Source: Hymenobacter terrestris (GTDB taxonomy: Bacteria; Bacteroidota; Bacteroidia; Cytophagales; Hymenobacteraceae). Taken from it: 64,000 nucleotides of DNA. The stretch is from NCBI RefSeq assembly GCF_013377905.1, contig NZ_JABKAV010000004.1, forward strand, positions 62,001-126,000, read 5' to 3'. Position 1 is the first letter of the stretch. Each line of letters opens with the position of its first letter. The notes under the pieces were generated by a model. It had not been told where the DNA came from and ran no database searches. It was given only the letters and a program-made list of their open reading frames with translations. Positions 19,277 to 36,240 of this stretch are shown piece after piece. Position numbers and translations under genes: made by a program.

Positions 19277-20104
19277 TTACTTCTTGCCTTTACGGTTGAC
19301 GATGAGCTGCTCGGAATACTTGTTCTTGTCACGGGTTTTCTGCCCTTTCGAGAAGATACCGTTACGGCTACGTGGGTGACCACCCGACGACTTGCCTTCA
19401 CCACCACCCATTGGGTGATCGACTGGGTTCATGGCTACACCACGAACACGTGGGCGACGGCCCAACCAGCGGTTACGGCCAGCCTTGCCCAAGCGAACGT
19501 TCATGTGGTCGCCGTTGGAAACGGTACCAACCGTAGCCATGCAGGTTACGAGAACCATGCGCATTTCGCCGGAGGGCAGCTTCAGGGTAGCGTAACGGTC
19601 TTCGCGGGCTACGAGCTGAGCGTAGGTACCAGCCGAACGAGCCATAGCAGCGCCAGCACCAGGCTGTAGCTCGATGGCGTGAACGATGGTACCAAGCGGA
19701 ATCTCGCGCAGGGGCAGGGCGTTGCCTACCTCAGGGGCCACTCCCGTACCCGAAACGATTACCGTACCCACAGCCAATCCGGCAGGAGCAATGATATAAC
19801 GCTTCTCACCGTCGGCGTACTGCAGCAAAGCAATACGGGCGGTGCGGTTGGGGTCGTACTCAATCGTCTTCACCGTAGCAGGCACTGAGGCCTTGTCACG
19901 CTTGAAGTCGACGATACGGTAACGGGCTTTGTGTCCGCCGCCAATGTAGCGGTTCGACATTTTACCCGAATTGTTACGGCCACCGGAGTTTTTGAGGGGT
20001 GCCAACAGCGACTTCTCCGGCGTCGACGCAGTAAGCTCGTCGAAGGCCGGGGCGATGCGGAAGCGCTGACCCGGTGATGTTGGTCTTAGTTTTTTGAGTG
20101 CCAT
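19277..20104 (-). CDS. rplB: 50S ribosomal protein L2
   Basis: 275 residues: [20 protein letters not shown] start, [40 protein letters not shown], and the peptidyl-transferase-near loop [20 protein letters not shown] with the conserved histidine. The C-terminus [19 protein letters not shown] is normal. L2 is required for subunit association and peptidyl transfer. A 37-base gap separates it from rplW. Confidence 0.98.
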   Translation of the reverse strand: MALKKLRPTSPGQRFRIAPAFDELTASTPEKSLLAPLKNSGGRNNSGKMSNRYIGGGHKARYRIVDFKRDKASVPATVKTIEYDPNRTARIALLQYADGEKRYIIAPAGLAVGTVIVSGTGVAPEVGNALPLREIPLGTIVHAIELQPGAGAAMARSAGTYAQLVAREDRYATLKLPSGEMRMVLVTCMATVGTVSNGDHMNVRLGKAGRNRWLGRRPRVRGVAMNPVDHPMGGGEGKSSGGHPRSRNGIFSKGQKTRDKNKYSEQLIVNRKGKK

Positions 20105-20141
20105 TACTCTTGCTTAAACTTTTGGCGGGAGATAAACTGGC

Positions 20142-20429
20142 TTACAGGCCGCTGTAGAAGTCGATGATGTCGCCTTCTTTCACGGTTACCACGGCCTTTT
20201 TGCCATGGGGCCGACGGCCCGAGATGGAGCCGCCTTTAGTGAACTTGGACTTCACCTTGCCAATGGTGCGCATCGTGCTGATGCTGGTGATTGTTACGCC
20301 GTACAGCTGCTCAATCTCCTTCTTGATCTGCACCTTGTTGGCATCGATGGCTACGTCGAAGGAATACTGTCCTTTGTCGTTGAGGCTGGTAGCCTTTTCC
20401 GTTACGATGGGTTTTTTCAGAATGCTCAT
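20142..20429 (-). CDS. rplW: 50S ribosomal protein L23
   Basis: 95 residues: MSILKKPIVTEKATSLNDKG, YSFDVAIDANKVQIKKEIEQ, LYGVTITSISTMRTIGKVKS, and the extended loop KFTKGGSISGRRPHGKKAVV. L23 is the docking site for trigger factor and SRP at the exit tunnel. Its start overlaps the rplD stop by one base (TAATG). Confidence 0.98.
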   Translation of the reverse strand: MSILKKPIVTEKATSLNDKGQYSFDVAIDANKVQIKKEIEQLYGVTITSISTMRTIGKVKSKFTKGGSISGRRPHGKKAVVTVKEGDIIDFYSGL

Positions 20430-21067
20430 TACTCAGCAGTGGTATAGAGTTGTTCCAATGCCGTCAGCGCATCCTCCGACAGCAAAAGCGTATCGGTGTT
20501 CAGCAGGTCGTGGGTATTGAGGGCTACCGGAGTAGCTACGCTCACGCGCTGAATGTTGCGGGCCGACAGGACTACGTTCTTTTCAACCGCACCCGTTACG
20601 AGCAGGGTCTTCTTGCCGTTGTTCAGCTTCAGGCCAGCCATGATGGCGACGAAGTCTTTGGTCTTAACGGCCGACATGGTGATGTTCTCCACTACCGATA
20701 CCTTGCCGTCCTGAGCCAAAGTCGAGAGAGCCGACAGGCGGGCCAAACGCTTGGTTTTCTTGTTAAGCTTGAAGCCGTAGTCGCGGGGCTGGGGACCGAA
20801 CATGCGGCCACCACCTACGAATACGCCCGACTTCATGGAGCCGGCACGGGCACCGCCGGTGCCTTTCTGCTTCTTCAGCTTCTTGGTAGTGCCGTGCACT
20901 TCGTTGCGCTGCTTCGACTTGTGCGTGCCCTGGCGCTGGTTGGCCAAGTACTGCTTCACGTCGAGATACATCACGTGCTCGTTCGGCTCGAGGCCGAAGA
21001 TGGCGTCGGACAGGGTGACCTTACGGCCGGTGTCTTCGCCTTTGATGTTGATTACTGACAGTTCCAT
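20429..21067 (-). CDS. rplD: 50S ribosomal protein L4
   Basis: 212 residues: MELSVINIKGEDTGRKVTLS, YLANQRQGTHKSKQRNEVHG, the tunnel loop KKLKKQKGTGGARAGSMKSG, GRMFGPQPRDYGFKLNKKTK, then the globular C-terminus. The loop reaches the exit tunnel near L22. In E. coli, L4 represses the S10 operon by acting on its leader; a leader hairpin before rplC is noted separately here. Confidence 0.98.
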   Translation of the reverse strand: MELSVINIKGEDTGRKVTLSDAIFGLEPNEHVMYLDVKQYLANQRQGTHKSKQRNEVHGTTKKLKKQKGTGGARAGSMKSGVFVGGGRMFGPQPRDYGFKLNKKTKRLARLSALSTLAQDGKVSVVENITMSAVKTKDFVAIMAGLKLNNGKKTLLVTGAVEKNVVLSARNIQRVSVATPVALNTHDLLNTDTLLLSEDALTALEQLYTTAE

Positions 21068-21076
21068 CTTGCTAGG

Positions 21077-21697
21077 TTATTTTTCCAGGACCACGAAAGA
21101 GTTCTTGGCACCGGGAATCGAGCCGCTCACCACGATGAGGTTTTTGTCGGCTACAATGCGCATAACCTTCAGGTTCTGCACTTTCACCCGGTCGTTGCCC
21201 ATACGGCCACCCATGCGCATCCCTTTGAATACGCGCGAAGGCCACGAGCAGGCACCAATGGAGCCGGGGTGACGAGCCCGGTTGTGCTGACCGTGAGTCT
21301 GACCACCAACACCGGCGAAATTGTAGCGCTTTACAACGCCCTGGAAACCCTTACCCTTCGACGTTCCGACAACATCCACGAATTCGCCTTCGGCGAACAG
21401 CGAGGTGTTGATTTCGCTGCCGGCAGCAAAGCTGGCGGCGTCCTCGGTGCGGAACTCAACGAGTTTTTTCTTAGGAGTGGTTCCGGCTTTAGCGAAATGA
21501 CCAGCCAAGGGCTTGGTCGTGTTCTTCGCTTTTTTCTCGCCGTAACCGAGCTGGATGGCTAGGTAGCCGTCCGTTTCGATGGTCTTAACCTGCGTCACTA
21601 CGCACGGACCCGCCTCAATGAGCGTGCAGGGAATGTTCTTCCCGTCCGGAGTGAAGAGGCTTGTCATACCGATTTTTTTACCGATGATGCCAGGCAT
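21077..21697 (-). CDS. rplC: 50S ribosomal protein L3
   Basis: 206 residues: [60 protein letters not shown], the Gln-bearing loop [20 protein letters not shown], and [21 protein letters not shown]3 reaches the peptidyl transferase centre. It is the first gene of its own transcription unit, preceded by a -7 promoter box, a leader hairpin, and a terminator that closes the fusA-rpsJ unit. Confidence 0.98.
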   Translation of the reverse strand: MPGIIGKKIGMTSLFTPDGKNIPCTLIEAGPCVVTQVKTIETDGYLAIQLGYGEKKAKNTTKPLAGHFAKAGTTPKKKLVEFRTEDAASFAAGSEINTSLFAEGEFVDVVGTSKGKGFQGVVKRYNFAGVGGQTHGQHNRARHPGSIGACSWPSRVFKGMRMGGRMGNDRVKVQNLKVMRIVADKNLIVVSGSIPGAKNSFVVLEK

Positions 21698-21711
21698 TCA
21701 ATTGGGGTTTT

Positions 21712-21751
21712 AAAAAAAGACACACTCGAAAACGCCCGCGTGGCATTTTCG
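21712..21751 (-). promoter_or_regulatory. Leader hairpin and U-run before rplC, candidate attenuator
   Basis: On the minus strand a 10-base stem (CGAAAATGCC with GGCGTTTTCG, one G-U pair) at 21751-21727 forms about five bases after the predicted transcription start. After 8 bases comes a seven-T run (21718-21712), then 14 bases to the rplC ATG. The arrangement suggests autogenous control of the S10-type unit. The regulator, if any, is inferred. Confidence 0.45.
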
Positions 21752-21762
21752 CAAATGGAGTG

Positions 21763-21770
21763 CAAAGCTA
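21763..21770 (-). promoter_or_regulatory. Promoter -7 box for the rplC unit
   Basis: The minus strand reads TAGCTTTG, a full TAnnTTTG match, 66 bases upstream of rplC. The nearest -33-like TTG is only 14 bases away, so the upstream element is weak. The terminator at 21952-21990 makes a new start here likely. Confidence 0.55.
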
Positions 21771-21951
21771 GGAATTTGTAGCCGCAATATCTAAGGTGGC
21801 TCCGAAATATTTTCAGAGTTAGATAGTTAGCTTGTCTTTTCAGTCCTGAATTACCTATCCTCTAAGCAGGGGTCAGTCAATAGACACAGCGACAAGATAG
21901 TTCCTCCCCTCCTGCCCCAATGCCAGTTGGCAACCAATTATCCGTTCAACC

Positions 21952-21990
21952 AAAAACGCCCCACTGCCTCCGAAGAGACGATGGGGCGTT
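21952..21990 (-). terminator. Intrinsic terminator after rpsJ
   Basis: AACGCCCC (21955-21962 side) pairs with GGGGCGTT (21983-21990) around a 20-base loop. On the minus strand the stem is followed by a T run, 30 bases after the rpsJ stop. It separates the str unit (rpsL-rpsG-fusA-rpsJ) from rplC. Confidence 0.8.
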
Positions 21991-22020
21991 CAGGTTAATC
22001 AGCTAATTGAAATCCGGTCC

Positions 22021-22326
22021 TCAGACTTTGATTTCAACGTCAACACCGCTAGGCAACTCCAGCTTCATCAGGGCATCTACCGTCTTCGACGAAGTCGAGT
22101 AGATGTCCACGAGGCGCTTGTAAGTGCAGAGCTGGAATTGCTCCCGGCTCTTCTTGTTCACGTGGGGCGAACGGAGCACGGTGAATTTTTCCTTTTTGGT
22201 GGGCAGGGGAATCGGACCGCTAACGATAGCGCCCGTAGCCTTCACCGCCGTCACAATCTTCTCCGACGATTTGTCCACTAGGTTGTGGTCGTAGGATTTG
22301 AGCTTGATGCGAATTTTCTGATTCAT
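22021..22326 (-). CDS. rpsJ: 30S ribosomal protein S10
   Basis: 101 residues: [72 protein letters not shown]10 (also NusE in antitermination) lies in the 30S head. Here it is the last gene of the str unit, 21 bases after fusA and followed by a terminator, rather than the first gene of the S10 operon. Confidence 0.98.
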   Translation of the reverse strand: MNQKIRIKLKSYDHNLVDKSSEKIVTAVKATGAIVSGPIPLPTKKEKFTVLRSPHVNKKSREQFQLCTYKRLVDIYSTSSKTVDALMKLELPSGVDVEIKV

Positions 22327-22347
22327 GTCGATTTGAGTGAAAGCGGG

Positions 22348-24492
22348 TTAGCGGATAGCGTTGCCCTTCTGCTTGGCGATGATGGCTTCAGCAAGGTTGG
22401 TAGGCACCTGATCGTAGTGCGAGAACGTGAGCGAAGCTGAAGCCCGACCCGATGTAATCGTACGCAGCGAGGTTACGTAGCCGAACAGCTCCGACAGCGG
22501 AACATCAGCCTTGATAACGTTGGCACCTGCCTTGGTGTCCATGCCCTTCATCAGACCCCGACGACGGTTAAGGTCGCCCGTTACTGAACCAGTGTACTCA
22601 TCCGGCGAAACAACTTCAACCGCCATAATTGGCTCGAGCAGTCGTGGGCCAGCCTGACGGCCGGCTTCGCGGAAACCACCACGGGCGGCGAGTTCGAACG
22701 ACAAGGCGTCCGAGTCAACGTCGTGGAAGGAGCCGAAGAACAGACGGACGCGCATTCCCTCGATTGGGAAGCCAGCCAACGGACCATTCTTCATAGCCTC
22801 TTCAAAGCCCTTCTGGATTGGCGCAATGAATTCGCGGGGGATTACGCCACCCGAGATATCATTCACGAACTCCAGACCTGGCTTCTCCGGATCGGTTACT
22901 TTTGGACCAAGCTCAAACTGAATGTCGCCGAATTTACCACGACCACCAGTCTGCTTCTTGTACGTCTCACGGTGCTCAACATTTTTGGTGAGTACCTCTT
23001 TGTAGGCAACCTGAGGAGCACCCTGGTTGATTTCCACCTTGAACTCGCGGCGCATGCGCTCGATGATAATTTCAAGGTGAAGCTCGCCCATGCCCTTGAG
23101 GACAGTCTGGCCCGTTTCTGGGTCGGTCTGTACCACCAAGGTGGGGTCTTCTTCCACGAGCTTGGCAATGGCCATGCCCATCTTGTCAACGTCGGCTTGC
23201 GTCTTGGGCTCGATGGCGTAACCAATAACCGGCTCAGGGAACGACATCGACTCAAGCACGATAGGGTGCTTCTCGTCGCTCAGCGTATCGCCGGTTTTGA
23301 TGTCTTTGAAACCCACGCCGGCAGCAATGTCGCCGGCTTGGATACGCTCGATAGGGTTCTGCTTATTGGAGTGCATCTGCATCAGACGCGAGATACGCTC
23401 TTTCTTGTTCGTGCGGTTGTTATGCACGTACGAACCAGCCTCGAGCACACCACTGTAGCAGCGGAAGAAACACAGACGGCCCACGAATGGGTCAGTAGCA
23501 ATCTTAAAGGCCAAGGCCGTGAAGGGCTCCGAGTTGTCGGGGTGACGCTCGATTTCTGCCTCTGTATCGGGGTGTTTACCGATAATGGGGGGCATATCGA
23601 GCGGCGAGGGCAGGTAGGCCATTACGCCGTCCAGCATCGTCTGTACACCCTTGTTCTTGAAGGCCGAGCCGCACATTACAGGCGAGAACTTCATGTCGAT
23701 AACCGCTTGGCGGATAACGACCATCATTTCCTCACGGGTGATGGAGTCCGGGTCGTCGAAGAATTTCTCAAGCAGGGCGTCGTCGTACTCGGCTACGCTC
23801 TCGATGAGTTTCTGGCGCCACTCAGCTACCGTCTCCACGAGGTCCTCGGGAACGGGAATTTCGCTGAACGATTTGCCTTGGGTAGCGTCGTCCCATACAA
23901 TGGCTTTGCCAGTGAGCAGGTCAACTACGCCCTTGAAGGTATCTTCAGCGCCAATCGGAATCTGAAGTGGAACGGGGTTAGCACCCAGCTTCTCCTTGAT
24001 TTCGGCAACGGCCTTGAAAAAGTCGGCACCGGCACGGTCCATCTTGTTAACGAAGCAGATGCGGGGCACCTTGTACTTGTCAGCTTGGCGCCATACGGTC
24101 TCCGACTGGGGCTCAACACCCGATACAGCGCAGAACAGCGCTACAGCGCCGTCGAGCACGCGCAAGGAGCGCTCCACCTCCACCGTGAAGTCCACGTGGC
24201 CGGGGGTGTCAATCAGGTTGATTTTGTACTGCTTAGTGCTCTCTACCGGCTCGCCATTGGAGTCGGTTGGGTAGTTCCAGAAGGTAGTAGTAGCGGCCGA
24301 GGTAATGGTAATACCCCGCTCCTGCTCCTGCTCCATCCAGTCCATCGTGGCGCCACCGTCGTGAACTTCCCCGATTTTGTGGGTCTTACCGGTATAGTAG
24401 AGAATGCGCTCCGACGTGGTGGTTTTACCAGCATCGATGTGCGCCATAATCCCGATATTCCGGAGGTATTGCAGTTCTTTATTTACAGCCAT
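22348..24492 (-). CDS. fusA: Elongation factor G
   Basis: 714 residues. GTPase motifs: AHIDAGKTT at 17-25 (G1), [11 protein letters not shown] (G2), DTPGHVDF (G3), NKMDRAG (G4), GSAF (G5). Later domains include [18 protein letters not shown] and the domain IV loop [23 protein letters not shown] translocates tRNA-mRNA and works in ribosome recycling with RRF (frr at 44703). It is between rpsG (100-base spacer with an inverted repeat) and rpsJ. Confidence 0.98.
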   Translation of the reverse strand: MAVNKELQYLRNIGIMAHIDAGKTTTSERILYYTGKTHKIGEVHDGGATMDWMEQEQERGITITSAATTTFWNYPTDSNGEPVESTKQYKINLIDTPGHVDFTVEVERSLRVLDGAVALFCAVSGVEPQSETVWRQADKYKVPRICFVNKMDRAGADFFKAVAEIKEKLGANPVPLQIPIGAEDTFKGVVDLLTGKAIVWDDATQGKSFSEIPVPEDLVETVAEWRQKLIESVAEYDDALLEKFFDDPDSITREEMMVVIRQAVIDMKFSPVMCGSAFKNKGVQTMLDGVMAYLPSPLDMPPIIGKHPDTEAEIERHPDNSEPFTALAFKIATDPFVGRLCFFRCYSGVLEAGSYVHNNRTNKKERISRLMQMHSNKQNPIERIQAGDIAAGVGFKDIKTGDTLSDEKHPIVLESMSFPEPVIGYAIEPKTQADVDKMGMAIAKLVEEDPTLVVQTDPETGQTVLKGMGELHLEIIIERMRREFKVEINQGAPQVAYKEVLTKNVEHRETYKKQTGGRGKFGDIQFELGPKVTDPEKPGLEFVNDISGGVIPREFIAPIQKGFEEAMKNGPLAGFPIEGMRVRLFFGSFHDVDSDALSFELAARGGFREAGRQAGPRLLEPIMAVEVVSPDEYTGSVTGDLNRRRGLMKGMDTKAGANVIKADVPLSELFGYVTSLRTITSGRASASLTFSHYDQVPTNLAEAIIAKQKGNAIR

Positions 24493-24494
24493 TG

Positions 24495-24597
24495 GGTCAA
24501 TAAGTGAATGAGTGAATCAGTGAATGTGTGCGGCGAATGAATAGTTCAGTTACTGAACCAGTCCTCATACCCACATTCGCTCATTCATCGGCTTAGA
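24495..24597. repeat. Inverted repeat filling the rpsG-fusA spacer
   Basis: GAATGAGTGAATCAGTGAAT on the left is complementary, with gaps, to the CACATTCGCTCATTCATC end on the right. A small GTTCAG-TTA-CTGAAC hairpin sits in the middle. It fills the fusA-rpsG gap. No T run follows, so it is unlikely to be a simple terminator. Confidence 0.5.
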
Positions 24598-25060
24598 AAC
24601 GGAAGTGCGAGAAGGCCTTGTTGGCTTCAGCCATCCGGTGGGTGTCGTCCTTTTTCTTGACGGCAGCACCTTCACCCTTAGCGGCGGCAATGATTTCGCC
24701 AGCCAGCTTGTCCTTCATGGTTTTTTCACCACGACGACGAGCGTACTGAATCAGCCACTTCGAACCTACGGCAATGCGACGGTCCGGGCGAACTTCGATC
24801 GGAACCTGGAAAGTGGCACCACCTACGCGGCGGCTCTTCACCTCCACGGTCGGCATCACGTTGTTGAGGGCTTTGCGCCACATCTCCACACCGCTTTCCT
24901 TGGTGCGGGCTTCTACCAGCTCGCAGGCATCGTAGAAAATGGTGTAGGCCAGGTTTTTCTTGCCGTCATACATCATGTAGTTGACGAACCGGGTTACCAG
25001 CGTCTCCTTGTACTTAGGGTCGGGCAGGAGGATGCGCTTCTTTGGTTTTGACTTTCTCAT
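24593..25060 (-). CDS. rpsG: 30S ribosomal protein S7
   Basis: 155 residues: [80 protein letters not shown], and a basic C-terminus [16 protein letters not shown]7 nucleates the 30S head. It lies 86 bases after rpsL. Confidence 0.98.
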   Translation of the reverse strand: MRKSKPKKRILLPDPKYKETLVTRFVNYMMYDGKKNLAYTIFYDACELVEARTKESGVEMWRKALNNVMPTVEVKSRRVGGATFQVPIEVRPDRRIAVGSKWLIQYARRRGEKTMKDKLAGEIIAAAKGEGAAVKKKDDTHRMAEANKAFSHFRF

Positions 25061-25146
25061 GAGAGTAGAAATGGGTTGCTGTAGCGGGAAAGTGGGATAA
25101 GAACCATGTGCTATCCAGCACTTCGCACTACCTCACCCGGCTTCAA

Positions 25147-25569
25147 TTACTTTTTCTTCTTAGCGGGAGCACCTTTGCCGGCCGCGGCTGCCTGACCGGG
25201 CTTGGGGCGCTTGGCACCATACTTCGAGCGGCGCTGGGTACGGCCGCTTACGCCGGCAGTATCGAGGGCACCGCGAATAATGTGGTAACGCACGCCGGGA
25301 AGGTCTTTCACCCGTCCACCGCGGATCAGCACGATGCTGTGCTCCTGCAGGTTGTGGCCTTCGCCAGGGATGTAAGCGTTTACTTCTTTGCCATTGGTGA
25401 GGCGCACGCGGGCAACCTTACGCATAGCCGAGTTTGGCTTCTTAGGCGTGGTGGTGTACACCCGGGTGCAAACGCCGCGGCGCTGCGGGCACGAATCCAG
25501 GGCCGGCGACTTCGACTTCGTCGTCAGTTTCTCGCGGCCTTTTCGTACTAACTGGTTGATAGTAGGCAT
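25147..25569 (-). CDS. rpsL: 30S ribosomal protein S12
   Basis: 140 residues: [40 protein letters not shown] and [20 protein letters not shown]. The two lysines where streptomycin-resistance mutations occur (in PKKPNS and RVKDLPG) are wild type. A Lys/Pro/Ala tail ([16 protein letters not shown]) extends the C-terminus by about 12 residues. First gene of the str unit, 51 bases after its promoter box. Confidence 0.98.
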   Translation of the reverse strand: MPTINQLVRKGREKLTTKSKSPALDSCPQRRGVCTRVYTTTPKKPNSAMRKVARVRLTNGKEVNAYIPGEGHNLQEHSIVLIRGGRVKDLPGVRYHIIRGALDTAGVSGRTQRRSKYGAKRPKPGQAAAAGKGAPAKKKK

Positions 25570-25619
25570 TTACGGAATTGGTTTGTCCAGGGAGGGTTCT
25601 CTCCCAAAAATTAGGCTTG

Positions 25620-25651
25620 CAAAGGTAGAAAAGTTGCGGACCAATAGCAAA
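25620..25651 (-). promoter_or_regulatory. Promoter of the str unit (rpsL-rpsG-fusA-rpsJ)
   Basis: On the minus strand a TTTG (25651-25648) is followed after 20 bases by TACCTTTG (25627-25620). This is the full Bacteroidota -33/-7 pattern with consensus spacing. The expected start is near 25613, giving a leader of about 44 bases. Confidence 0.8.
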
Positions 25652-25694
25652 CGAGTTGAGATAGTTTGTTTTAGGAAGCCAAAGCGAGCTTACT

Positions 25695-25800
25695 CATAAT
25701 GTCGTGCAGAGCGTAGCGAAGCATCTTGCGTGGTGGCGTTGCTATAGTGATCCTGATGTCAGCACGCGAGATGCTTCGCTGCGCTCTGCATGACATTATG
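25695..25800. repeat. Large intergenic inverted repeat
   Basis: Arms 25695-25730 and 25765-25800 match over 36 bases with three transitions. The 34-base loop contains CCTGATGTCAGCACG. The arm core (GCAGAGCGTAGCGAAGC) resembles the arm of the repeat at 57753-57871 (TGAGCGAAGCGGAGCG), and the loop-proximal part resembles that of 45268-45379. It lies between the str promoter and the DUF3467 gene. Confidence 0.85.
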
Positions 25801-25820
25801 CTGACGCCCTGCCCTTCTTA

Positions 25821-25867
25821 AACAGTTGTCTTGGCTTCTACCGCTACAGTAGAAGCCGGGACAACTG
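25821..25867 (-). terminator. Two-part hairpin after the DUF3467 gene
   Basis: CAGTTGTC/GACAACTG (8 bases) encloses GGCTTCTAC/GTAGAAGCC (9 bases) with a 2x2 internal loop. On the minus strand only TTTAAG follows, so termination is plausible but not strong. It lies 20 bases after the gene's stop. Confidence 0.55.
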
Positions 25868-25886
25868 CCTTCAGTTCAATCCGGGT

Positions 25887-26234
25887 TTACGCTTCTCCCA
25901 TTGTGCCGCCAAAACCCATTGGGTAAGCGGGCGTGTCCTGCTGGGCTTTGATGGAGCCGTTGGCCTGCTCGAACCGCTCAATATTCTCGGCCAGGGCCGC
26001 CTGCAAACGCTTGGCGTGCTCGGGCGTGAGAATGATGCGCGACTTCACTTTGGCCTTAGGCACCCCCGGCATCAACCGGATAAAGTCAATCACGAATTCG
26101 CTGCTACTATGGGCAATCATGGCTAGGTTGGCGTACTCGCCCTCGGCCATCTCCTCCGATAACTCAATGTTGATGGCGTTTGGATCCTGCGGCTGGACCG
26201 CGTCGGTGTTCTGGGGTTCGGTGGGTTGGTTCAT
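25887..26234 (-). CDS. DUF3467 family protein
   Basis: 115 residues starting at ATG 26234 (MNQPTEPQNTDAVQPQDP); a longer reading to 26294 adds only sequence that overlaps the rpoC terminator. The core NIELSEEMAEGEYANLAMIA, HSSSEFVIDFIRLMPGVPKA, KVKSRIILTPEHAKRLQAAL matches the DUF3467 family as remembered. The function is not established. No signal peptide or membrane segment is present. It is 120 bases downstream of rpoC, on the same strand, but a good terminator lies between them. Confidence 0.8.
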   Translation of the reverse strand: MNQPTEPQNTDAVQPQDPNAINIELSEEMAEGEYANLAMIAHSSSEFVIDFIRLMPGVPKAKVKSRIILTPEHAKRLQAALAENIERFEQANGSIKAQQDTPAYPMGFGGTMGEA

Positions 26235-26294
26235 AGGAAGAGGAGATGTAAAAGGGCTGGCCCATATTCTCGTGGCCGGTATCAAAGCTACCAC

Positions 26295-26330
26295 AAAAGA
26301 AAAAGCCGACCAGATTGCTCTGGTCGGCTT
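26295..26330 (-). terminator. Intrinsic terminator after rpoC
   Basis: A perfect 12-base stem (26303-26314 with 26319-26330) with a 4-base loop is followed on the minus strand by TTTTCTTTT. It is 24 bases after the rpoC stop. Confidence 0.93.
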
Positions 26331-26354
26331 CTCTTATTTACTTACTTCCGCAGA

Positions 26355-30707
<4,353 letters not shown>

Positions 30708-31030
30708 GTAGGGAAGCTGTTAGCTGTTGGCTGTTTATCTGTCAGGGAAAACCCACGCCGCTTAAGCGAGGCGGAAATACCATAACAGCTCGACTCTGCT
30801 AAAAGTGCTCTGCCAGTCGGATAGGTACGCCGGGCAGTAGATTTTCGTCAGGTCTGATGGGTAACCACTCCGGTTTTAGCAAACCGAAGCTTAGTGCGGC
30901 CGTTCCCGCCGGGCTTGTGTGTCGTGCTGACCGTATCTCGGCACGACGCCGGTGGCGGAGGAGCCACTCCTTTAACATCCGAAGTGGGAGCTACCGTCGG
31001 CAAACCGGCCGTAGCTCCCTTTCCGAATAA
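30708..31030. other. Long spacer between rpoB and rpoC with several inverted repeats
   Basis: No ORF and no TAnnTTTG box was found. It holds an AGCTGTTAGCTGTTGGCTGT / AACAGCT imperfect repeat (about 30717-30788), a CGCTTAAGCG palindrome (30759-30768), a GTCGTGC/GCACGAC hairpin (30921-30947), and a GGGAGCTAC/GTAGCTCCC stem (30986-30994 with 31011-31019) just after rpoB without a T run. These could pause, process or stabilise the rpoB-rpoC transcript. Confidence 0.6.
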
Positions 31031-34951
<3,921 letters not shown>

Positions 34952-35051
34952 TGTATGTGGGGTTAGGAAATGGAGACTGGGAGAATCCAGGCCAGGCTGA
35001 AAACACGGTTAGCAGCTTGGCAAACTATTTTAAAATAAGCGGACACGCCGA

Positions 35052-35083
35052 AGCGCAAAGCACTACTAGTAGCAATTTGCGCT
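35052..35083 (-). promoter_or_regulatory. Hairpin in the rpoB leader
   Basis: AGCGCAAA and TTTGCGCT pair around a nested CTACTAGTAG palindrome (35064-35073). A second small GCCGC-AAA-GCGGC hairpin lies at 35106-35118. Both fall between the rplL terminator-like hairpin and the rpoB start. Their role is unknown; RNA processing or attenuation is a guess. Confidence 0.35.
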
Positions 35084-35156
35084 GGACCATCCGTAGCCGC
35101 GAAAAGCCGCAAAGCGGCGCGTAAACGAACTTCCGACTAGTTTGTTGCCTACAAAC

Positions 35157-35186
35157 AGGAAAAGACCTGGCTTAGTTGCCAGGCCT
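35157..35186 (-). terminator. Terminator or attenuator between rplL and rpoB
   Basis: AGGCCTGGC pairs with GCCAGGTCT (one G-T pair) around a 6-base loop, followed on the minus strand by TTTTCC. It is 38 bases after rplL. In E. coli a partial terminator at this position lowers rpoBC expression relative to rplJL. Confidence 0.65.
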
Positions 35187-35223
35187 CTCCTAATTTGTTG
35201 GCTCTTAGAGCGGGCCGCAGAGA

Positions 35224-35601
35224 TTACTTAACCTCTACTTCTGCACCAGCTTCTTCCAGCTGCTTCTTCAGGCCGTCGGCCTCATCTTTCGAAACACCTT
35301 CCTTAACGGCCTTTGGAGCACCGTCAACGAGTTCTTTGGCTTCCTTCAGGCCGAGGCCGGTCAGGTCCTTCACCAGCTTCACAACAGCCAGTTTCTGGCC
35401 ACCGGCAGCTTTCAGGATTACGTCGAAAGCCGTCTTCTCCTCAGGAGCGTCAGCAGCAGCGCCACCGCCGCCAGCCATCATCATCGGAGCAGCAGCAGCT
35501 GGCTCGATGCCGTACTCGTCCTTCAGGATAGTAGCCAGTTCGTTTACTTCTTTTACCGTCAGGCTAACGAGCTGCTCGGCGAATGCTTTCAAATCTGCCA
35601 T
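35224..35601 (-). CDS. rplL: 50S ribosomal protein L7/L12
   Basis: 125 residues: N-terminal dimerisation helices ([20 protein letters not shown]), Ala/Gly/Pro-rich hinge ([20 protein letters not shown]), and the C-terminal factor-binding domain ([20 protein letters not shown] ... [20 protein letters not shown]). L7/L12 dimers on L10 form the stalk that recruits EF-Tu and EF-G. It lies 66 bases after rplJ. Confidence 0.98.
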   Translation of the reverse strand: MADLKAFAEQLVSLTVKEVNELATILKDEYGIEPAAAAPMMMAGGGGAAADAPEEKTAFDVILKAAGGQKLAVVKLVKDLTGLGLKEAKELVDGAPKAVKEGVSKDEADGLKKQLEEAGAEVEVK

Positions 35602-35667
35602 TTCTGTAGATTGTTAAAAAGGGGGGGTTGTTGAAGAAAATTTATACTTGAAAAAGATGAGCAGTGG

Positions 35668-36222
35668 TTAGCCTGCAACCTCTTCTTTTTCGGAAAGCGT
35701 TTTGAGGATGCCAGCCAGCTTGGTACCGCCGCTCGAAAGAGCCGAGATAACATTTTTGGCGGGCGACTGGAGCAGACCGATGATTTCACCGATGAGTTCC
35801 GTCTTACCTTTCAGCGTGGCAAGCGTGCCGAGCTGGTCGTGACCGATGTAGATGCCAGCATCTACATAAGCACCTTTCAGGGCTGGGCGAACAACGGCCG
35901 TTTTGCTGTAGTTCTGAGCCTTGTGAAAGTCCTGAATCAGCTTGGCCGGAGCGTTGCCCGACTCTTTCGAGAACAGGATGCCCGACTGGCCTACCAGTGC
36001 TGCGTCCATCTCCGAGGTGTCTACCTCGAGGGTATCGAGCGCCTTGCGGATGAACGTGTTCTTGTACACCTTGAACTCCAGGCCACGGTTGTAGCACAAC
36101 CGGCGGAATTCGTTGATTTTCGCCACCGACATTCCCGAAGCATCGGCAATGTAGAACGCGTTGTGCGATTGAAACTTCTCGCTCAACTCGTCGACGAGGG
36201 CTTGTTTTTCTTCCCGGATCAT
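35668..36222 (-). CDS. rplJ: 50S ribosomal protein L10
   Basis: 184 residues: MIREEKQALVDELSEKFQSH, FYIADASGMSVAKINEFRRL, EFKVYKNTFIRKALDTLE, and a C-terminal helix for L7/L12 docking. L10 is the stalk base. Only 18 bases separate it from rplA, leaving no room for an L10-type leader at this point. Confidence 0.97.
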   Translation of the reverse strand: MIREEKQALVDELSEKFQSHNAFYIADASGMSVAKINEFRRLCYNRGLEFKVYKNTFIRKALDTLEVDTSEMDAALVGQSGILFSKESGNAPAKLIQDFHKAQNYSKTAVVRPALKGAYVDAGIYIGHDQLGTLATLKGKTELIGEIIGLLQSPAKNVISALSSGGTKLAGILKTLSEKEEVAG

Positions 36223-36240
36223 ACGTCGTGTTGATTAAGG

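Noticed and set aside
22723-24507. Plus-strand open reading frame of 594 codons
   Set aside because: It is antisense to fusA, with no known domain and no separate promoter.
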